In this document: positions 23,783 through 32,764 of the stretch, in pieces
How the letters are laid out: each line of letters opens with the position of its first letter
How positions within the stretch are numbered: the first letter of the stretch is position 1
DNA from: Arthrobacter sp. AL12
GTDB taxonomy: Bacteria > Actinomycetota > Actinomycetes > Actinomycetales > Micrococcaceae
Assembly: GCF_029960645.1 (NCBI RefSeq)
Contig: NZ_JASBQY010000002.1
Location: 196,161 to 260,160 of the forward strand
Length of the DNA: 64,000 bases
Reading direction: 5' to 3'
Notes under the pieces: model-generated
Databases searched by the model: none
What the model saw: the letters and a program-made list of their open reading frames with translations, nothing else
Told to the model about the DNA's origin: nothing
Made by a program: the position numbers and the translations under genes

Positions 23783-23831
23783 AGACGACGACGGCGCCGC
23801 CCCGGCTTAGGGGGCGGCGCCGTCGTCGTCT
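23783..23831. terminator. Bidirectional terminator between glgA and the acyl-CoA dehydrogenase gene
   Basis: A perfect 21-bp stem (arms 23783-23803 and 23811-23831, loop GGCTTAG) lies between convergent genes. The arms themselves contain GACGAC repeats, and a further GTCGTCGTC follows the right arm. Confidence 0.85.
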
Positions 23832-23859
23832 CCGCCGTCGTCGTCGAATTAAAGCCGGG

Positions 23860-26004
23860 TCAGGCGCGGGGCGCCCTGGTCCGGTGGCTCTTGCGGGCCA
23901 GCAGGATCTTCTCGTCCACCGGGGCATCGCCGCTGGCGCGCTGGGTGCGGAAGTACTCCCGGGCTTCGTCCTGGCGGAGCCTCTCGGCGCCCGTGGCGAT
24001 CTCGGCGCGGAGGTGCTCGGGGCCGAACCCGAAGGCGTCAACCAGGTCCAGGGCGTGCGGGCGGATCTTCACGAGCAGGCGGTTGATATAGTCGCCCACG
24101 GTCCGGGCGCGCTGCATGGAAAGCCGGCCGTTCATCAAATACCACGACAGGTTTTCCTCGATCAGGGACAGCCCGAAGAGGTCGCGCAGCCAGGTCAGGA
24201 CCTTCCTGGTGCCCGGGTCCGTGACCTTGCCCAGCGCTTCGGTGAAGGCCTCCCATTGGAGCAGCTCGGCGTGCGCCTGCGCAGCTTCGATGAGTTCGTC
24301 CTGGTGGCTGTTGAACAGGGCCGCCCCCTGCTGCTGCGGCAGCTTGTTGGCTCCCTTGAGCGCCGTGCCGACTTCGGCGACCATGGTCTGCACCCGGTCG
24401 GTCAGCAGCGCGCGCTGGCTCGCCTCGTCCTTGATCGCGATGGCAGCCTTCTGCACTGACCCGGAATCGGCCATGAACTGCGCGACACCGCGCAGTCCGG
24501 TCCGGTGGATGGCGGCACCGGTGGCCTGGCCGACCACGTAGCGGGCCAGCACGCCGAAGTTCACCGTCCGGAATTCCTTGGCGTAGTCGGCCAGCAGCCG
24601 CTTGGCGACCAACTGCAGCAGGACCGTGTTGTCACCTTCGAAGGTGGCGTACACGTCGAGGTCGGCGCGGAGCGAGGCAAAGCGGTTCTCGATCAGGAAG
24701 CCGGCGCCGCCGCAGGCTTCGCGGCATTCCTGCAGGGTGTCGAGTGCGTGCCAGGTGCTCAGCGGCTTGAGCGCCGCGGCGAGGGTTTCCAGGTCCTGGC
24801 GGTCCTCGTCCGTGTCAGCCCGGCCGGAGAAGACGTCGTCGAACTTCTCCAGCAGCTGTTCGCTGGCGAAGCTCGCGGCGTAGGTGGTGGCGAGCCGGGT
24901 GAACAGCCGGCGCTGGTGCCGCTGGTAGTCCAGCAGGACCTCCTCCTCCGTGGGCGAGGAGGCGTTGAACTGGCGGCGTTCGGAGGCGTACTGGATGGCG
25001 GTCTTCAGGGCCAGCTTGGACGCGGTGACGGCGGCGCCGTCGAGCGAGACCCGGCCCTGGACCAGGGTGCCGAGCATCGTGAAGAAACGGCGCCCCGGGC
25101 TCGCGATAGGCGAACTGTAGGTGCCGTCGGCGTCGACGTTGCCGTAGCGGTTGAGCAGGTTTGCCCGCGGGATCCGGACCTGGGTGAAGTGCAGCCGGCC
25201 GTTGTCGATGCCGTTCAGGCCGCCCTTGACGCCGTCGTCCTCGCCGTCGATACCCGGCAGGAATTCCTTGGTCGTCGGGTCACGAAGCTCCACGTAGAAG
25301 GCGTGCACACCGTGGTTGACGCCGCTGGTGATGAGCTGGGCGAAGACGACGGCGGCCAGGCCGTCGATCGCCGCGTTGCCGATGTAGTCCTTCCACGCCG
25401 CGCGGAACGGCGTGTGCACCACGAACTCCTCGGTGGCGGCGTCATAGGTGGCGGTGGTGGCGATGCTGGCGACGTCCGAGCCGTGGCCGGTCTCGGTCAT
25501 GGCGAAGCAACCGGGAATGTCCAGGCTCATGATGCCCGGCAGCCATTTCTTGTGGTGTTCCCCGGTGCCGAGGTGGTTCACCGCGGAACCGAACAGGCCC
25601 CACTGCACGCCGGCCTTAATCTGCAGCGAGGGGTCGGCGATCACGAGCTCCTGGAACCCGGCCACGTTGCCGCCGTGTTCATCCGCGCCGCCGAGCTCCA
25701 CCGGGAAGGCGCGGTGCACGGCACCGTTCTCCACGAGGATCTTGAGCTGGCCGAAAACCCGCTCGCGGTGCTCCGTGTGGGGCATGCCCTCAGTCTTGTG
25801 GAGTTCCGGGCGGCCCGCGAGCTCCCGTGCGGCACGGCGCGTGTCGGACCACTTCCCCAGGAGCAGCTCTTCCAGCGCGGCAACGTCGACGGCGGGGGCC
25901 GCGGCAGCCGTCGCGCCGGGCGTGGCCACCGGGCGGGGGGATGCCGGTTTCTTGGCACGGACGGTGGTAGGGGAGCCCGCGGGGCGGTCGGCTAGGTCGG
26001 TCAT
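23860..26004 (-). CDS. Acyl-CoA dehydrogenase, FadE5-like large type
   Basis: A 714-residue flavoenzyme, longer than the roughly 390 residues of classical acyl-CoA dehydrogenases, matching the large FadE5/AidB-like class. It would oxidise acyl-CoA to trans-2-enoyl-CoA using FAD. Recognisable parts are P-G-C-F-A-M-T-E-T-G-H-G-S-D-V-A, F-A-Q-L-I-T, V-Q-G-R-V-S-L-D-G-A-A-V-T-A-S-K-L-A and E-A-C-G-G-A-G-F-L. F-E-G-D-N-T-V-L-L-Q carries the acyl-CoA-contact region. ATG 26004 follows AAGGA and overlaps the TetR stop codon by 4 bp (ATGA), so the two are cotranslated. Divergent thiolase, FabG4-like and MaoC-like genes recall the mycobacterial fadE5, fadA2, fabG4, htdX neighbourhood. Confidence 0.93.
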   Translation of the reverse strand: MTDLADRPAGSPTTVRAKKPASPRPVATPGATAAAAPAVDVAALEELLLGKWSDTRRAARELAGRPELHKTEGMPHTEHRERVFGQLKILVENGAVHRAFPVELGGADEHGGNVAGFQELVIADPSLQIKAGVQWGLFGSAVNHLGTGEHHKKWLPGIMSLDIPGCFAMTETGHGSDVASIATTATYDAATEEFVVHTPFRAAWKDYIGNAAIDGLAAVVFAQLITSGVNHGVHAFYVELRDPTTKEFLPGIDGEDDGVKGGLNGIDNGRLHFTQVRIPRANLLNRYGNVDADGTYSSPIASPGRRFFTMLGTLVQGRVSLDGAAVTASKLALKTAIQYASERRQFNASSPTEEEVLLDYQRHQRRLFTRLATTYAASFASEQLLEKFDDVFSGRADTDEDRQDLETLAAALKPLSTWHALDTLQECREACGGAGFLIENRFASLRADLDVYATFEGDNTVLLQLVAKRLLADYAKEFRTVNFGVLARYVVGQATGAAIHRTGLRGVAQFMADSGSVQKAAIAIKDEASQRALLTDRVQTMVAEVGTALKGANKLPQQQGAALFNSHQDELIEAAQAHAELLQWEAFTEALGKVTDPGTRKVLTWLRDLFGLSLIEENLSWYLMNGRLSMQRARTVGDYINRLLVKIRPHALDLVDAFGFGPEHLRAEIATGAERLRQDEAREYFRTQRASGDAPVDEKILLARKSHRTRAPRA

Positions 26005-26801
26005 GTCGATTCCTTCGTTGGTTCTGACAAGGTCGGTGCTGAGGTCGGTGCTGACGTTGGCGCTGAATCTGGTACTGAGGCCGGCGGTGCCGTCCGCAGT
26101 TCGGGGGCGATGCCGAGGCACAGCCAGTCGGTGATCTGTCGCGCCATGGCCGCCTGGTCGGGTTTGGCCGGGGACGCCGGGCTGGCCAGCCACTGTTCGC
26201 CGGCGTTCCGGACGAGGCCGATGGCCGCGTTCGGCCAGTAGCCGATCACGGCCTCGCGCCCGGCCGAGTCGCCAAGGTGGCTGCGCATGGGCCGGGCGAT
26301 CATGTCGCTGATCGCCGCGAAGAAATGGCCGAGGGCACCTGCGGTGGCGATGGTGCCGCTCGTGGTGTCGCCGGGGGTGTACCGCGTGACGAAGGTGTAC
26401 ACACTGGGGCTGGTTTCGGCCATCTGCAGATACGCGGAGACCATCGCCAGCAGGCCCTCGCGGGGTGTCTGGGCGCTCTGGGCGGCCTCCTGGATGCGGC
26501 GCTGCATCTGGCTCAGAACGACTTCGCCGACGGCCTGCTGGAGCCCGGCCTTGTCCCCGAAGTAGCGGTAGAACACGGACTTGGAGGTACCTGCTGCGGC
26601 GGCAATGTCCTCCATGGAGGCATCACTGCCCAGCCGGTGCACGGCCCTGCGGGCCGATTTGATCAGCTCCCGGCGGCGTTCTTCGCGGTGTGACTGCCAG
26701 CGCGAGGCGCGGCCGTCCACGGCGCCGCCACCGGCACCGCCACCGGCACCGGCGGGGCCAGCCGCGCTGTCGCCGGGAAGGTCACTCTGGGGGATGTTCA
26801 C
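26001..26801 (-). CDS. TetR family transcriptional regulator
   Basis: A 266-residue repressor with a Gly/Ala-rich N-terminal leader (residues 1-35). The DNA-binding helix-turn-helix is S-M-E-D-I-A-A-A-A-G-T-S-K-S-V-F-Y-R-Y-F (about residues 62-81), a typical TetR recognition helix. The C-terminal ligand domain is predicted to bind an acyl-CoA or fatty acid, an inference from the neighbours. The GTG start at 26801 coincides with the first base of a perfect palindrome that also lies before the thiolase gene, so it probably represses both itself and the divergent operon. It ends with a low-complexity tail rich in Pro, Ala, Ser and Thr, and overlaps the acyl-CoA dehydrogenase gene. Confidence 0.93.
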   Translation of the reverse strand: MNIPQSDLPGDSAAGPAGAGGGAGGGAVDGRASRWQSHREERRRELIKSARRAVHRLGSDASMEDIAAAAGTSKSVFYRYFGDKAGLQQAVGEVVLSQMQRRIQEAAQSAQTPREGLLAMVSAYLQMAETSPSVYTFVTRYTPGDTTSGTIATAGALGHFFAAISDMIARPMRSHLGDSAGREAVIGYWPNAAIGLVRNAGEQWLASPASPAKPDQAAMARQITDWLCLGIAPELRTAPPASVPDSAPTSAPTSAPTLSEPTKEST

Positions 26802-26833
26802 GATACCCAGCGTATCAGGTACGCTGGGTATCG
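26801..26833. promoter_or_regulatory. Probable TetR operator palindrome
   Basis: CGATACCCAGCGTA at 26801-26814 is exactly complementary to TACGCTGGGTATCG at 26820-26833, with spacer TCAGG. It lies between the divergent TetR and thiolase starts and is the size and symmetry expected for a TetR dimer-pair site. Its left edge reaches the TetR start codon, which implies a very short or absent leader on that transcript. Confidence 0.85.
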
Positions 26834-26862
26834 GTAACCGCTTTGATCAAAGGAGACAGCCC

Positions 26863-28290
26863 ATGTCCGTCAACGGACAGTCCGCACCCGGACCAAAGGA
26901 ATCAACCACCCCGGCGACGCCCGGGGCCGTCACGTCAGCCGGCTCCCCTTCAGCGGAAAGCCCCGCCGCAGAACCGACTGGGCGGACAGTGCCGCGGCTG
27001 CGCCAGGCGGTCATCGTTGGCGGCAACCGGATTCCCTTTGCCCGAACCGGGGGCGCCTACGCCAAGTCCTCCAACCAGGACATGCTCACCGCAGCCCTGG
27101 ACGGGCTCATCGCCCGGTTCGGGCTGCAGGATGAACGAATCGGCGAGGTTGCCGCCGGCGCGGTGCTCAAGCACTCCCGCGACTTCAACCTGACGCGTGA
27201 AGCGGTGCTGGGCTCCGCACTGTCCGCCGAGACCCCCGCCTATGACGTGCAGCAGGCCTGCGCCACCGGGCTGGAAACGGTCCTCGGGCTCGCCAACAAG
27301 ATCAAGCTCGGCCAGATCGACTCGGCGATCGCCGGCGGCGTCGACTCCGCCTCGGACGCGCCCATCGCCGTGAGCGAGGGCCTGCGCGAAGTGCTCCTTG
27401 ACCTGAACCGTGCCAAGACGCTGCCGCAGCGGCTGCAGGTCCTGAGCCGGCTCCGGCCCAAGGACCTCGCCCCGGACGCCCCCAACACGGGCGAACCGCG
27501 CACCGGCCTGTCCATGGGGGAACACCAGGCCCTCACCACGGCGCAGTGGAAGGTCACCCGGGATGCGCAGGATGAACTGGCCTTCAACAGCCACCGCAAC
27601 CTCGCCGCTGCCTACGATGCCGGCTTCTTCGATGACCTGCTCACCCCCTACCGGGGCCTGACCCGGGACTCCAACCTGCGGGCCGACACCAGCCTGGAGA
27701 AGCTCGCCACCCTCAAGCCCGTTTTCGGCAAGAACCTGGGTTCCGCGGCCACCATGACGGCCGGCAACTCCACCCCGCTGACCGACGGCGCCTCCACGGT
27801 GCTGCTCGCGGCCGAGGACTGGGCCGACGCCCATGATCTGCCCAAGCTGGCCACCGTCGTCGACGGCGAGGCGGCCGCGGTCGACTTCGTTCACGGCAAG
27901 GACGGCCTGCTGATGGCTCCGGCCTTCGCAGTGCCGCGGCTTCTGGCCCGCAATGGGCTCAGCCTTGACGACATTGACTTCTTCGAGATCCATGAGGCCT
28001 TCGCCGGTACCGTCCTGAGTACCCTGGCCGCGTGGGAGGACGAGGAATTCGGCCGCACGCGGCTCGGCCTGGACGGGGCCTTCGGCAGCATCGACCGGTC
28101 CAAGCTCAACGTCAACGGCTCCTCCCTCGCGGCCGGCCACCCCTTCGCAGCCACCGGGGGCCGGATCGTTGCCTCGCTCGCGAAAATGCTGCACGCCAAG
28201 GGCCACGTTGACGGCCGCCCGGCCCGCGGGCTCATCTCCATCTGCGCCGCCGGCGGCCAGGGCGTCGTCGCTATTCTTGAAGCACTCTAG
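26863..28290 (+). CDS. Acetyl-CoA C-acyltransferase (thiolase), FadA2-like
   Basis: A 475-residue thiolase that cleaves 3-ketoacyl-CoA, or condenses acetyl-CoA in reverse, in beta-oxidation. The N-terminal 45 residues are a Ser/Pro/Ala-rich extension. The active-site nucleophile is Cys133 in V-Q-Q-A-C-A-T-G-L-E. The catalytic His is in E-I-H-E-A-F-A-G and the second Cys is in I-C-A-A-G-G-Q-G. ATG 26863 follows AAAGGAGA at a good distance. The FabG4-like gene follows after 9 bp, so the genes form one operon, controlled from the palindrome at 26801-26833. Confidence 0.94.
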   Translation: MSVNGQSAPGPKESTTPATPGAVTSAGSPSAESPAAEPTGRTVPRLRQAVIVGGNRIPFARTGGAYAKSSNQDMLTAALDGLIARFGLQDERIGEVAAGAVLKHSRDFNLTREAVLGSALSAETPAYDVQQACATGLETVLGLANKIKLGQIDSAIAGGVDSASDAPIAVSEGLREVLLDLNRAKTLPQRLQVLSRLRPKDLAPDAPNTGEPRTGLSMGEHQALTTAQWKVTRDAQDELAFNSHRNLAAAYDAGFFDDLLTPYRGLTRDSNLRADTSLEKLATLKPVFGKNLGSAATMTAGNSTPLTDGASTVLLAAEDWADAHDLPKLATVVDGEAAAVDFVHGKDGLLMAPAFAVPRLLARNGLSLDDIDFFEIHEAFAGTVLSTLAAWEDEEFGRTRLGLDGAFGSIDRSKLNVNGSSLAAGHPFAATGGRIVASLAKMLHAKGHVDGRPARGLISICAAGGQGVVAILEAL

Positions 28291-28299
28291 GGGGATCCG

Positions 28300-29655
28300 A
28301 TGACCGACAAATACACCCAATTCGTGAGCCAGGGCCCGGGAAGGGACCTTGCCAGGAAACTCGGGCTGCCCCAGCCGGTGGTATTGCGCCGACACCAGCC
28401 GGGAGAGCCGCTCGTGGGCGGGCCGGTCCTGGTCCAGGGAGGCGGCAGCGGCGCCGACGCGCTGGCCTCGACACTCCTGTCCTGGGACCTCGATGTGCGC
28501 CGCCATGCGGTGCCCAAGGAGAAGCTCGGCGCGATCATCCTGGTACTGGATGAACTGGGCGGTCCGGAGGACCTGGCAAAGCCGGTGCTGACCGCAGCCA
28601 CGTCCCTCCGGGACCTGGCAGCCAATGCCCGCGTCATCACCGTCTCCCGCGCGGCGGCGGATGCTGCGAGTCCAGCCACCGCTGACCCGGCCGCCGCGGC
28701 CGCACGCCAGGGCGTGGACGGGCTCCTCCGCTCACTGGCCAAGGAGCTCCGCGCCGGTGCCACCGCCAACGGCATCCTGCTCTCCGGCGGCGCCGGCACC
28801 ACCAGCCCCAGCACCCTTGGCGCGCTCCGCTTCTTCCTCTCCGGCCGGTCCGCATTTGTCGACGGGCAGTTCCTCACCGTCAGCTCCGCCGAGGGGCAGC
28901 TGCCGGCCGAAGCCGAGAAGCCGCTGGCGGGGAAGGTCGCCGTCGTGACCGGGGCCGCGCGCGGAATCGGCGCCGCCATTGCGCGCACCCTCTACCGGGA
29001 CGGCGCCACGCTCGTCGTCGTCGACATCCCGGCCGCCGGTGACCACCTCGCTGCCGTGGCCAACGAGGTGCACGGCACCGCCCTGCAGCTGGACATCAGC
29101 CACGAGGCCGCCGGGCAGCGGATCATCGACCACGCCGTGGAACGTCACGGGCGCCTGGACATCGTGATCCACAACGCCGGCATCACCCGGGACAAGCTGC
29201 TCGCCAACATGGACCAGGGCCGCTGGAACTCGGTGATAGCGGTGAACATTGCCGCGCAGCTGCGGATCAACGAGGCCCTGCTGGCCTCTGAGCATTTCCG
29301 GAGCTCCCCGCGGATCGTCTCCGTCGCCTCCACCAGCGGCATCGCCGGCAACCGCGGCCAGACCAACTATGCCGCCTCCAAGGGCGGGGTGATGGGTATG
29401 GTCCGGGCCACGGCTCCGCTGATCGGCAGGCACGGCGGCTCCATCAACGCCGTGGCGCCGGGCTTCATCGAGACGGAGATGACGGCGAAGATCCCCTTCG
29501 CCACCCGCGAGATCGCCCGCCGGCTGAACTCCCTGCAGCAGGGCGGCCAGCCGGGCGACGTCGCCGAGGCCATCGCGTTCCTGGCCAGCGACGCGGCCGG
29601 GGGCATCTCCGGTGAGGTCCTGCGCGTCTGCGGGCAGAACCTGGTGGGGGCATGA
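28300..29655 (+). CDS. High-molecular-weight 3-ketoacyl reductase, FabG4-like
   Basis: A 451-residue SDR with an extra N-terminal Rossmann-like domain. Residues about 1-200 form a degenerate flavodoxin-like part. The functional SDR domain begins at about 209 with A-V-V-T-G-A-A-R-G-I-G-A-A-I and has I-H-N-A-G-I-T. It carries V-A-S-T-S-G-I-A-G and the catalytic Y-A-A-S-K, ending in G-E-V-L-R-V-C-G. Mycobacterial FabG4 (HMwFabG) has this same layout and reduces 3-ketoacyl-CoA with NADH. It lies between the thiolase gene and a MaoC-type gene, overlapping the latter by 4 bp, which supports a fatty-acid oxidation or chain-modifying role. Confidence 0.92.
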   Translation: MTDKYTQFVSQGPGRDLARKLGLPQPVVLRRHQPGEPLVGGPVLVQGGGSGADALASTLLSWDLDVRRHAVPKEKLGAIILVLDELGGPEDLAKPVLTAATSLRDLAANARVITVSRAAADAASPATADPAAAAARQGVDGLLRSLAKELRAGATANGILLSGGAGTTSPSTLGALRFFLSGRSAFVDGQFLTVSSAEGQLPAEAEKPLAGKVAVVTGAARGIGAAIARTLYRDGATLVVVDIPAAGDHLAAVANEVHGTALQLDISHEAAGQRIIDHAVERHGRLDIVIHNAGITRDKLLANMDQGRWNSVIAVNIAAQLRINEALLASEHFRSSPRIVSVASTSGIAGNRGQTNYAASKGGVMGMVRATAPLIGRHGGSINAVAPGFIETEMTAKIPFATREIARRLNSLQQGGQPGDVAEAIAFLASDAAGGISGEVLRVCGQNLVGA

Positions 29656-30563
29656 CCCTTTCGCAGCCCCTCATCCTGGGGGAGATGCCGTCGCTGTCCA
29701 AGCTCTACGTCAATGCGGCGGCCACCGCCGCCCGCCGCCGGGTGCTCGGCACCCAGGCCGGCGACGGGCTCCCGGGGGCACGGCACGAGGTCCGCGGCGT
29801 CAGGGCGTCGGTGGACAACCTCACGGCGTACCAGCACCTGATCGGCGAGACCGCGAGCGATGTGCTGCCGGCCGGCTTCATCCATGCGCTGACGTTCCCG
29901 CTGGCCATGAGCGTGATGAACCGGGATGACTTTCCGCTGCCGCTGCTGGGCATGATCCACCTGGAAAACAAGGTGGTGCAGTCCGCGCCCCTCCGGTTCA
30001 CCGAGGCGCTGGACATCCAGGCCTGGGCGGAGAACCTGCGCGGGCACCGGGCCGGCACCGAGCTGGATCTCGTCGCGGAGGTGCGCCGGGCAGGGGAGGA
30101 CACCGTGAGCTGGCGCGGTGTCTCCAGTTACCTGGCAAAGGGCGTGTTCCTGCCGGGGATCGACAAGCCCACGGCCGCGACGGCCGCGGCGGAATTCTCG
30201 GCGCCGGATCCCACCGGGCTGTGGCAGCTCGGCGTCGACACGGGGCGCGCCTACGCCGCAGTGTCCGGCGATTTCAACCCGATCCACCTGAGCGTGCTCT
30301 CGGCCAAGGCGCTGGGCCTGCGCCGCTCGATTGCGCACGGCATGTACCTCGCGTCCAGGGCCCTGGCGGATGTGGGGGCCGCCAAGGGCGATGCCTTCAG
30401 CTGGGATGTGGCCTTCGAGGCGCCGGTATTCCTGCCGGCCCGCGTGGCACTGGATATCAGTACGGGCCAGGACACTGCCGGGGCGTGGCGGCGGTCGGAC
30501 TATGTGGCCTGGAATTCACGGTCCGGGCGCAAGCACTTCAGCGGATCGGTGGCCGCGCTTTAA
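29652..30563 (+). CDS. MaoC-type (R)-specific enoyl-CoA hydratase/dehydratase, HtdX-like
   Basis: A 303-residue double-hotdog protein. The C-terminal hotdog carries the hydratase motif Y-A-A-V-S-G-D-F-N-P-I-H-L-S, with the catalytic Asp and His, followed by G-L-R-R-S-I-A-H-G-M-Y-L-A. The N-terminal hotdog (about residues 40-150) is more divergent. The same gene order (thiolase, FabG4-like, MaoC-like) occurs in M. tuberculosis as Rv0243-Rv0242c-Rv0241c. The ATG overlaps the upstream stop by 4 bp. The gene is convergent with the FUSC gene, only 6 bp apart, and I see no terminator there. Confidence 0.9.
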   Translation: MTLSQPLILGEMPSLSKLYVNAAATAARRRVLGTQAGDGLPGARHEVRGVRASVDNLTAYQHLIGETASDVLPAGFIHALTFPLAMSVMNRDDFPLPLLGMIHLENKVVQSAPLRFTEALDIQAWAENLRGHRAGTELDLVAEVRRAGEDTVSWRGVSSYLAKGVFLPGIDKPTAATAAAEFSAPDPTGLWQLGVDTGRAYAAVSGDFNPIHLSVLSAKALGLRRSIAHGMYLASRALADVGAAKGDAFSWDVAFEAPVFLPARVALDISTGQDTAGAWRRSDYVAWNSRSGRKHFSGSVAAL

Positions 30564-30569
30564 GCCGCC

Positions 30570-31700
30570 CTAAGCCCGGTCGGCGGAGTTCTTCACCACG
30601 CGCAGCATCCGGTGCAGGCTCATCAGGATCGATTCGACGGCGCTGGGGGCGTCGGTGGCTGTCTCCTCGGCGCCAACGCGTGCTGTCAGGCCCCTGACGG
30701 CGGCGTCGGCTTCTTCGCTCAGCTCCGACTGCCGGTCCGGGTTCGACTTCTCGACCGACTCCAGGACGTGGCCGACGGCGGCCAGGGAGTCGGCGAGCGG
30801 CGCAGCGAATTCATCCGGCACCACAAAGGGGGTGTCTTTGGCCCAGATGACATCCGAGAGCACCTGCGTCACGTCCTGGACGTGGAACGTGATCCGTTCC
30901 AGGTCCCGGAGGTTGCGGTAGTCCAGCTCGATGTCCCGCGGATGGAGCCGTCGCCGGGGGTTGGCCCGCCGGCTGGCGTCCGCCTTCTCTACGGCCACCC
31001 GGACGGCGCGCGCTGACGTTTCGAGGGCGCCGGAGCGCTGGGACCAGTCCTCGTGTTCCGGCGGCCAGCTCTCCTTCAGCGCCTTGGCCATGTCCCAGAG
31101 CTGCTGGGCGAGCGCGAGGCGCAGTTCGGCGATGCTGAGCTCGGCGGCGCGGAAGTGCAGCGGGGGGAACACCAGCAGATTCACCAGGATGCCCACCGTG
31201 ACCCCGGCCGCCATCTGCAGGAGGTAGCCGAAGGAGAACTGGTCCGGATTGTGGCCGCCGACCAGCAGGACCAGAAGGGCCGCCGTCGGGATCCAGTCCC
31301 GGCCAGCGCCGATCTTCGGTAGTCCGGCCAGGACGACGCCGAAAGCCATCACGACACCGACTGTCAGCGGCGTCGGACTGCCGAGGATGAACAGCACAAA
31401 GGCCAGCCCCACTCCGATCGCGAGCCCCGCGAGCGTCTGCACCCCCTGCTTCATGGAACCGGCGACGTTCTCGTACATCGCCACCAGCGCACCCAGCGGG
31501 GCGTAATAGGGGTAGTCGGCCGCGGAGCCGGGCATGAACGGGGCGATTGCGAAGGCAATGCCCGCGGCCAGTCCTGCCTTGAGGGCCAGTTGCAGCCGCG
31601 GCCACAGCAGCGCCGAGCGGACGTTGCCGGTCACGATCCGCCAGAGCCGCCGGGGGAGGGAGGGGCCGCCGGTGTGCGTGGCCTGGTCTGTAGTTGTCAT
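30570..31700 (-). CDS. FUSC family (aromatic acid exporter-like) membrane protein
   Basis: A 376-residue membrane protein. Residues about 40-190 hold several hydrophobic helices (L-A-L-K-A-G-L-A-A-G-I-A-F-A-I, D-Y-P-Y-Y-A-P-L-G-A-L-V-A-M-Y, L-A-G-L-A-I-G-V-G-L-A-F-V-L-F), the ArAE/FUSC fold. Residues about 200-375 are a charged cytoplasmic helical part. Family members export aromatic acids or act as efflux components, but without a partner here the role is open. ATG 31700 is used; an upstream Met (31775) lies in the atypical region and would add a non-hydrophobic tail. A Lys-Ser-Asn-rich acidic C-terminus is present. Confidence 0.87.
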   Translation of the reverse strand: MTTTDQATHTGGPSLPRRLWRIVTGNVRSALLWPRLQLALKAGLAAGIAFAIAPFMPGSAADYPYYAPLGALVAMYENVAGSMKQGVQTLAGLAIGVGLAFVLFILGSPTPLTVGVVMAFGVVLAGLPKIGAGRDWIPTAALLVLLVGGHNPDQFSFGYLLQMAAGVTVGILVNLLVFPPLHFRAAELSIAELRLALAQQLWDMAKALKESWPPEHEDWSQRSGALETSARAVRVAVEKADASRRANPRRRLHPRDIELDYRNLRDLERITFHVQDVTQVLSDVIWAKDTPFVVPDEFAAPLADSLAAVGHVLESVEKSNPDRQSELSEEADAAVRGLTARVGAEETATDAPSAVESILMSLHRMLRVVKNSADRA

Positions 31701-32764
31701 CCGGCTCACCTTAGGGCGGGGACGTTGCTGCGACAACTGGACGAACCCCGGCCTGCAGAAGAAGTATGACTGCACTCTTCACACCACTGATGTTGTCGAA
31801 CGGCTCGGACTCCTCGTGCCATGCATCGCGGAGGAGGAGGACAAACCTGTTCGGCCGGCCGAGTTGGCAGCCTGGATCAACATCGAGGCCGAGAACGAAC
31901 CTGGCATAGCGGAACATGGCTGGCTGGTGGAACTGGACGACGAGGTCGGTCTGCTCGTTCGCCCCGATCACGACGACCTGGCGGACCTGTTGGGAGAGCA
32001 GGTCGGTGTCCGCTCGGTTGTCCAGCCCGATCGGGAAGTATTCGCCGTTGACGCTCCCCGGTTGTGTGACGATGGACTGTGGGCAGCCGTTATGCAGGCC
32101 GTCGCTGCTGCCAACAGGAGGGCCAATGGCCCGCACCCGGCAGGTCAGGCGGGCACCCCGGCTGGAGACAGCGACGCCCCGCCCGCCCCGGCGCCCACGG
32201 CGCAGACAACACAGACGGCACAGTTGGTGGAACCCCCCGAAGACGACGACCTGTGCCGGCTGGTCTCGGGGGACGCGGCCAGTGACGGCCGGAGAGTTCA
32301 AATATGGGTCAATCGTCATGGCATCCTCATCCTGCCCGCCGGGACCATCCCTCACCGCCCCTTGGACGACAGCGAGAACCCACACTTTCAGCGCGCCACC
32401 GTTGCGACGGTTCGTGCAGTCGGCCTGGCAATGCGCCATGCAGGGAGATGGATCCCCTGTTCCTCCCTCAGCAAGCTCCGGCTTCGCCGGCCCGGGCTCG
32501 TGCGACGCCGGTGGACAGCCACCGTCGTCGAACAGAGCAGCGCACCGGTCCCGCTGAGCCGGCACGGAACCCGTCCCCACGCACTGTTGTTCTGGGGGTA
32601 CGTCGTTGCCCGGTGCGGCCTCGGCCGAGTGGACGGACTGCCCTTAAAAGGGGACCGCTCGGTAAGCGGGGAACGTTGGTCGTATACAGGATGCCTCACA
32701 CCTACCGCGGCCGAATCGTCCTCCGCGCCATCGCCAAATGGCCCATAGTATTGGGAGACATGCC
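31701..32764. other. 1.06-kb stretch of atypical composition, no supported gene
   Basis: No reading frame in this stretch is convincing. A plus-strand frame (open 31534-32748) and a minus-strand frame (open 31711-32580) overlap on the same codon phase and have low G/C at their shared second position. They therefore mirror each other and neither shows the roughly 90% third-position G/C of neighbouring genes. Part of the stretch is visibly lower in G+C (31741-31800 is 31 of 60 bases). The minus-strand frame has a protein-like section (around 31740-32060) and the plus-strand frame has an acidic one, but I recognise neither. It may be a degraded or horizontally acquired gene. Confidence 0.6.

Noticed and set aside
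26005..26193. Upstream extension of the acyl-CoA dehydrogenase frame
   Set aside because: It overlaps the TetR gene in another frame, and ATG 26004 has AAGGA and an ATGA overlap.
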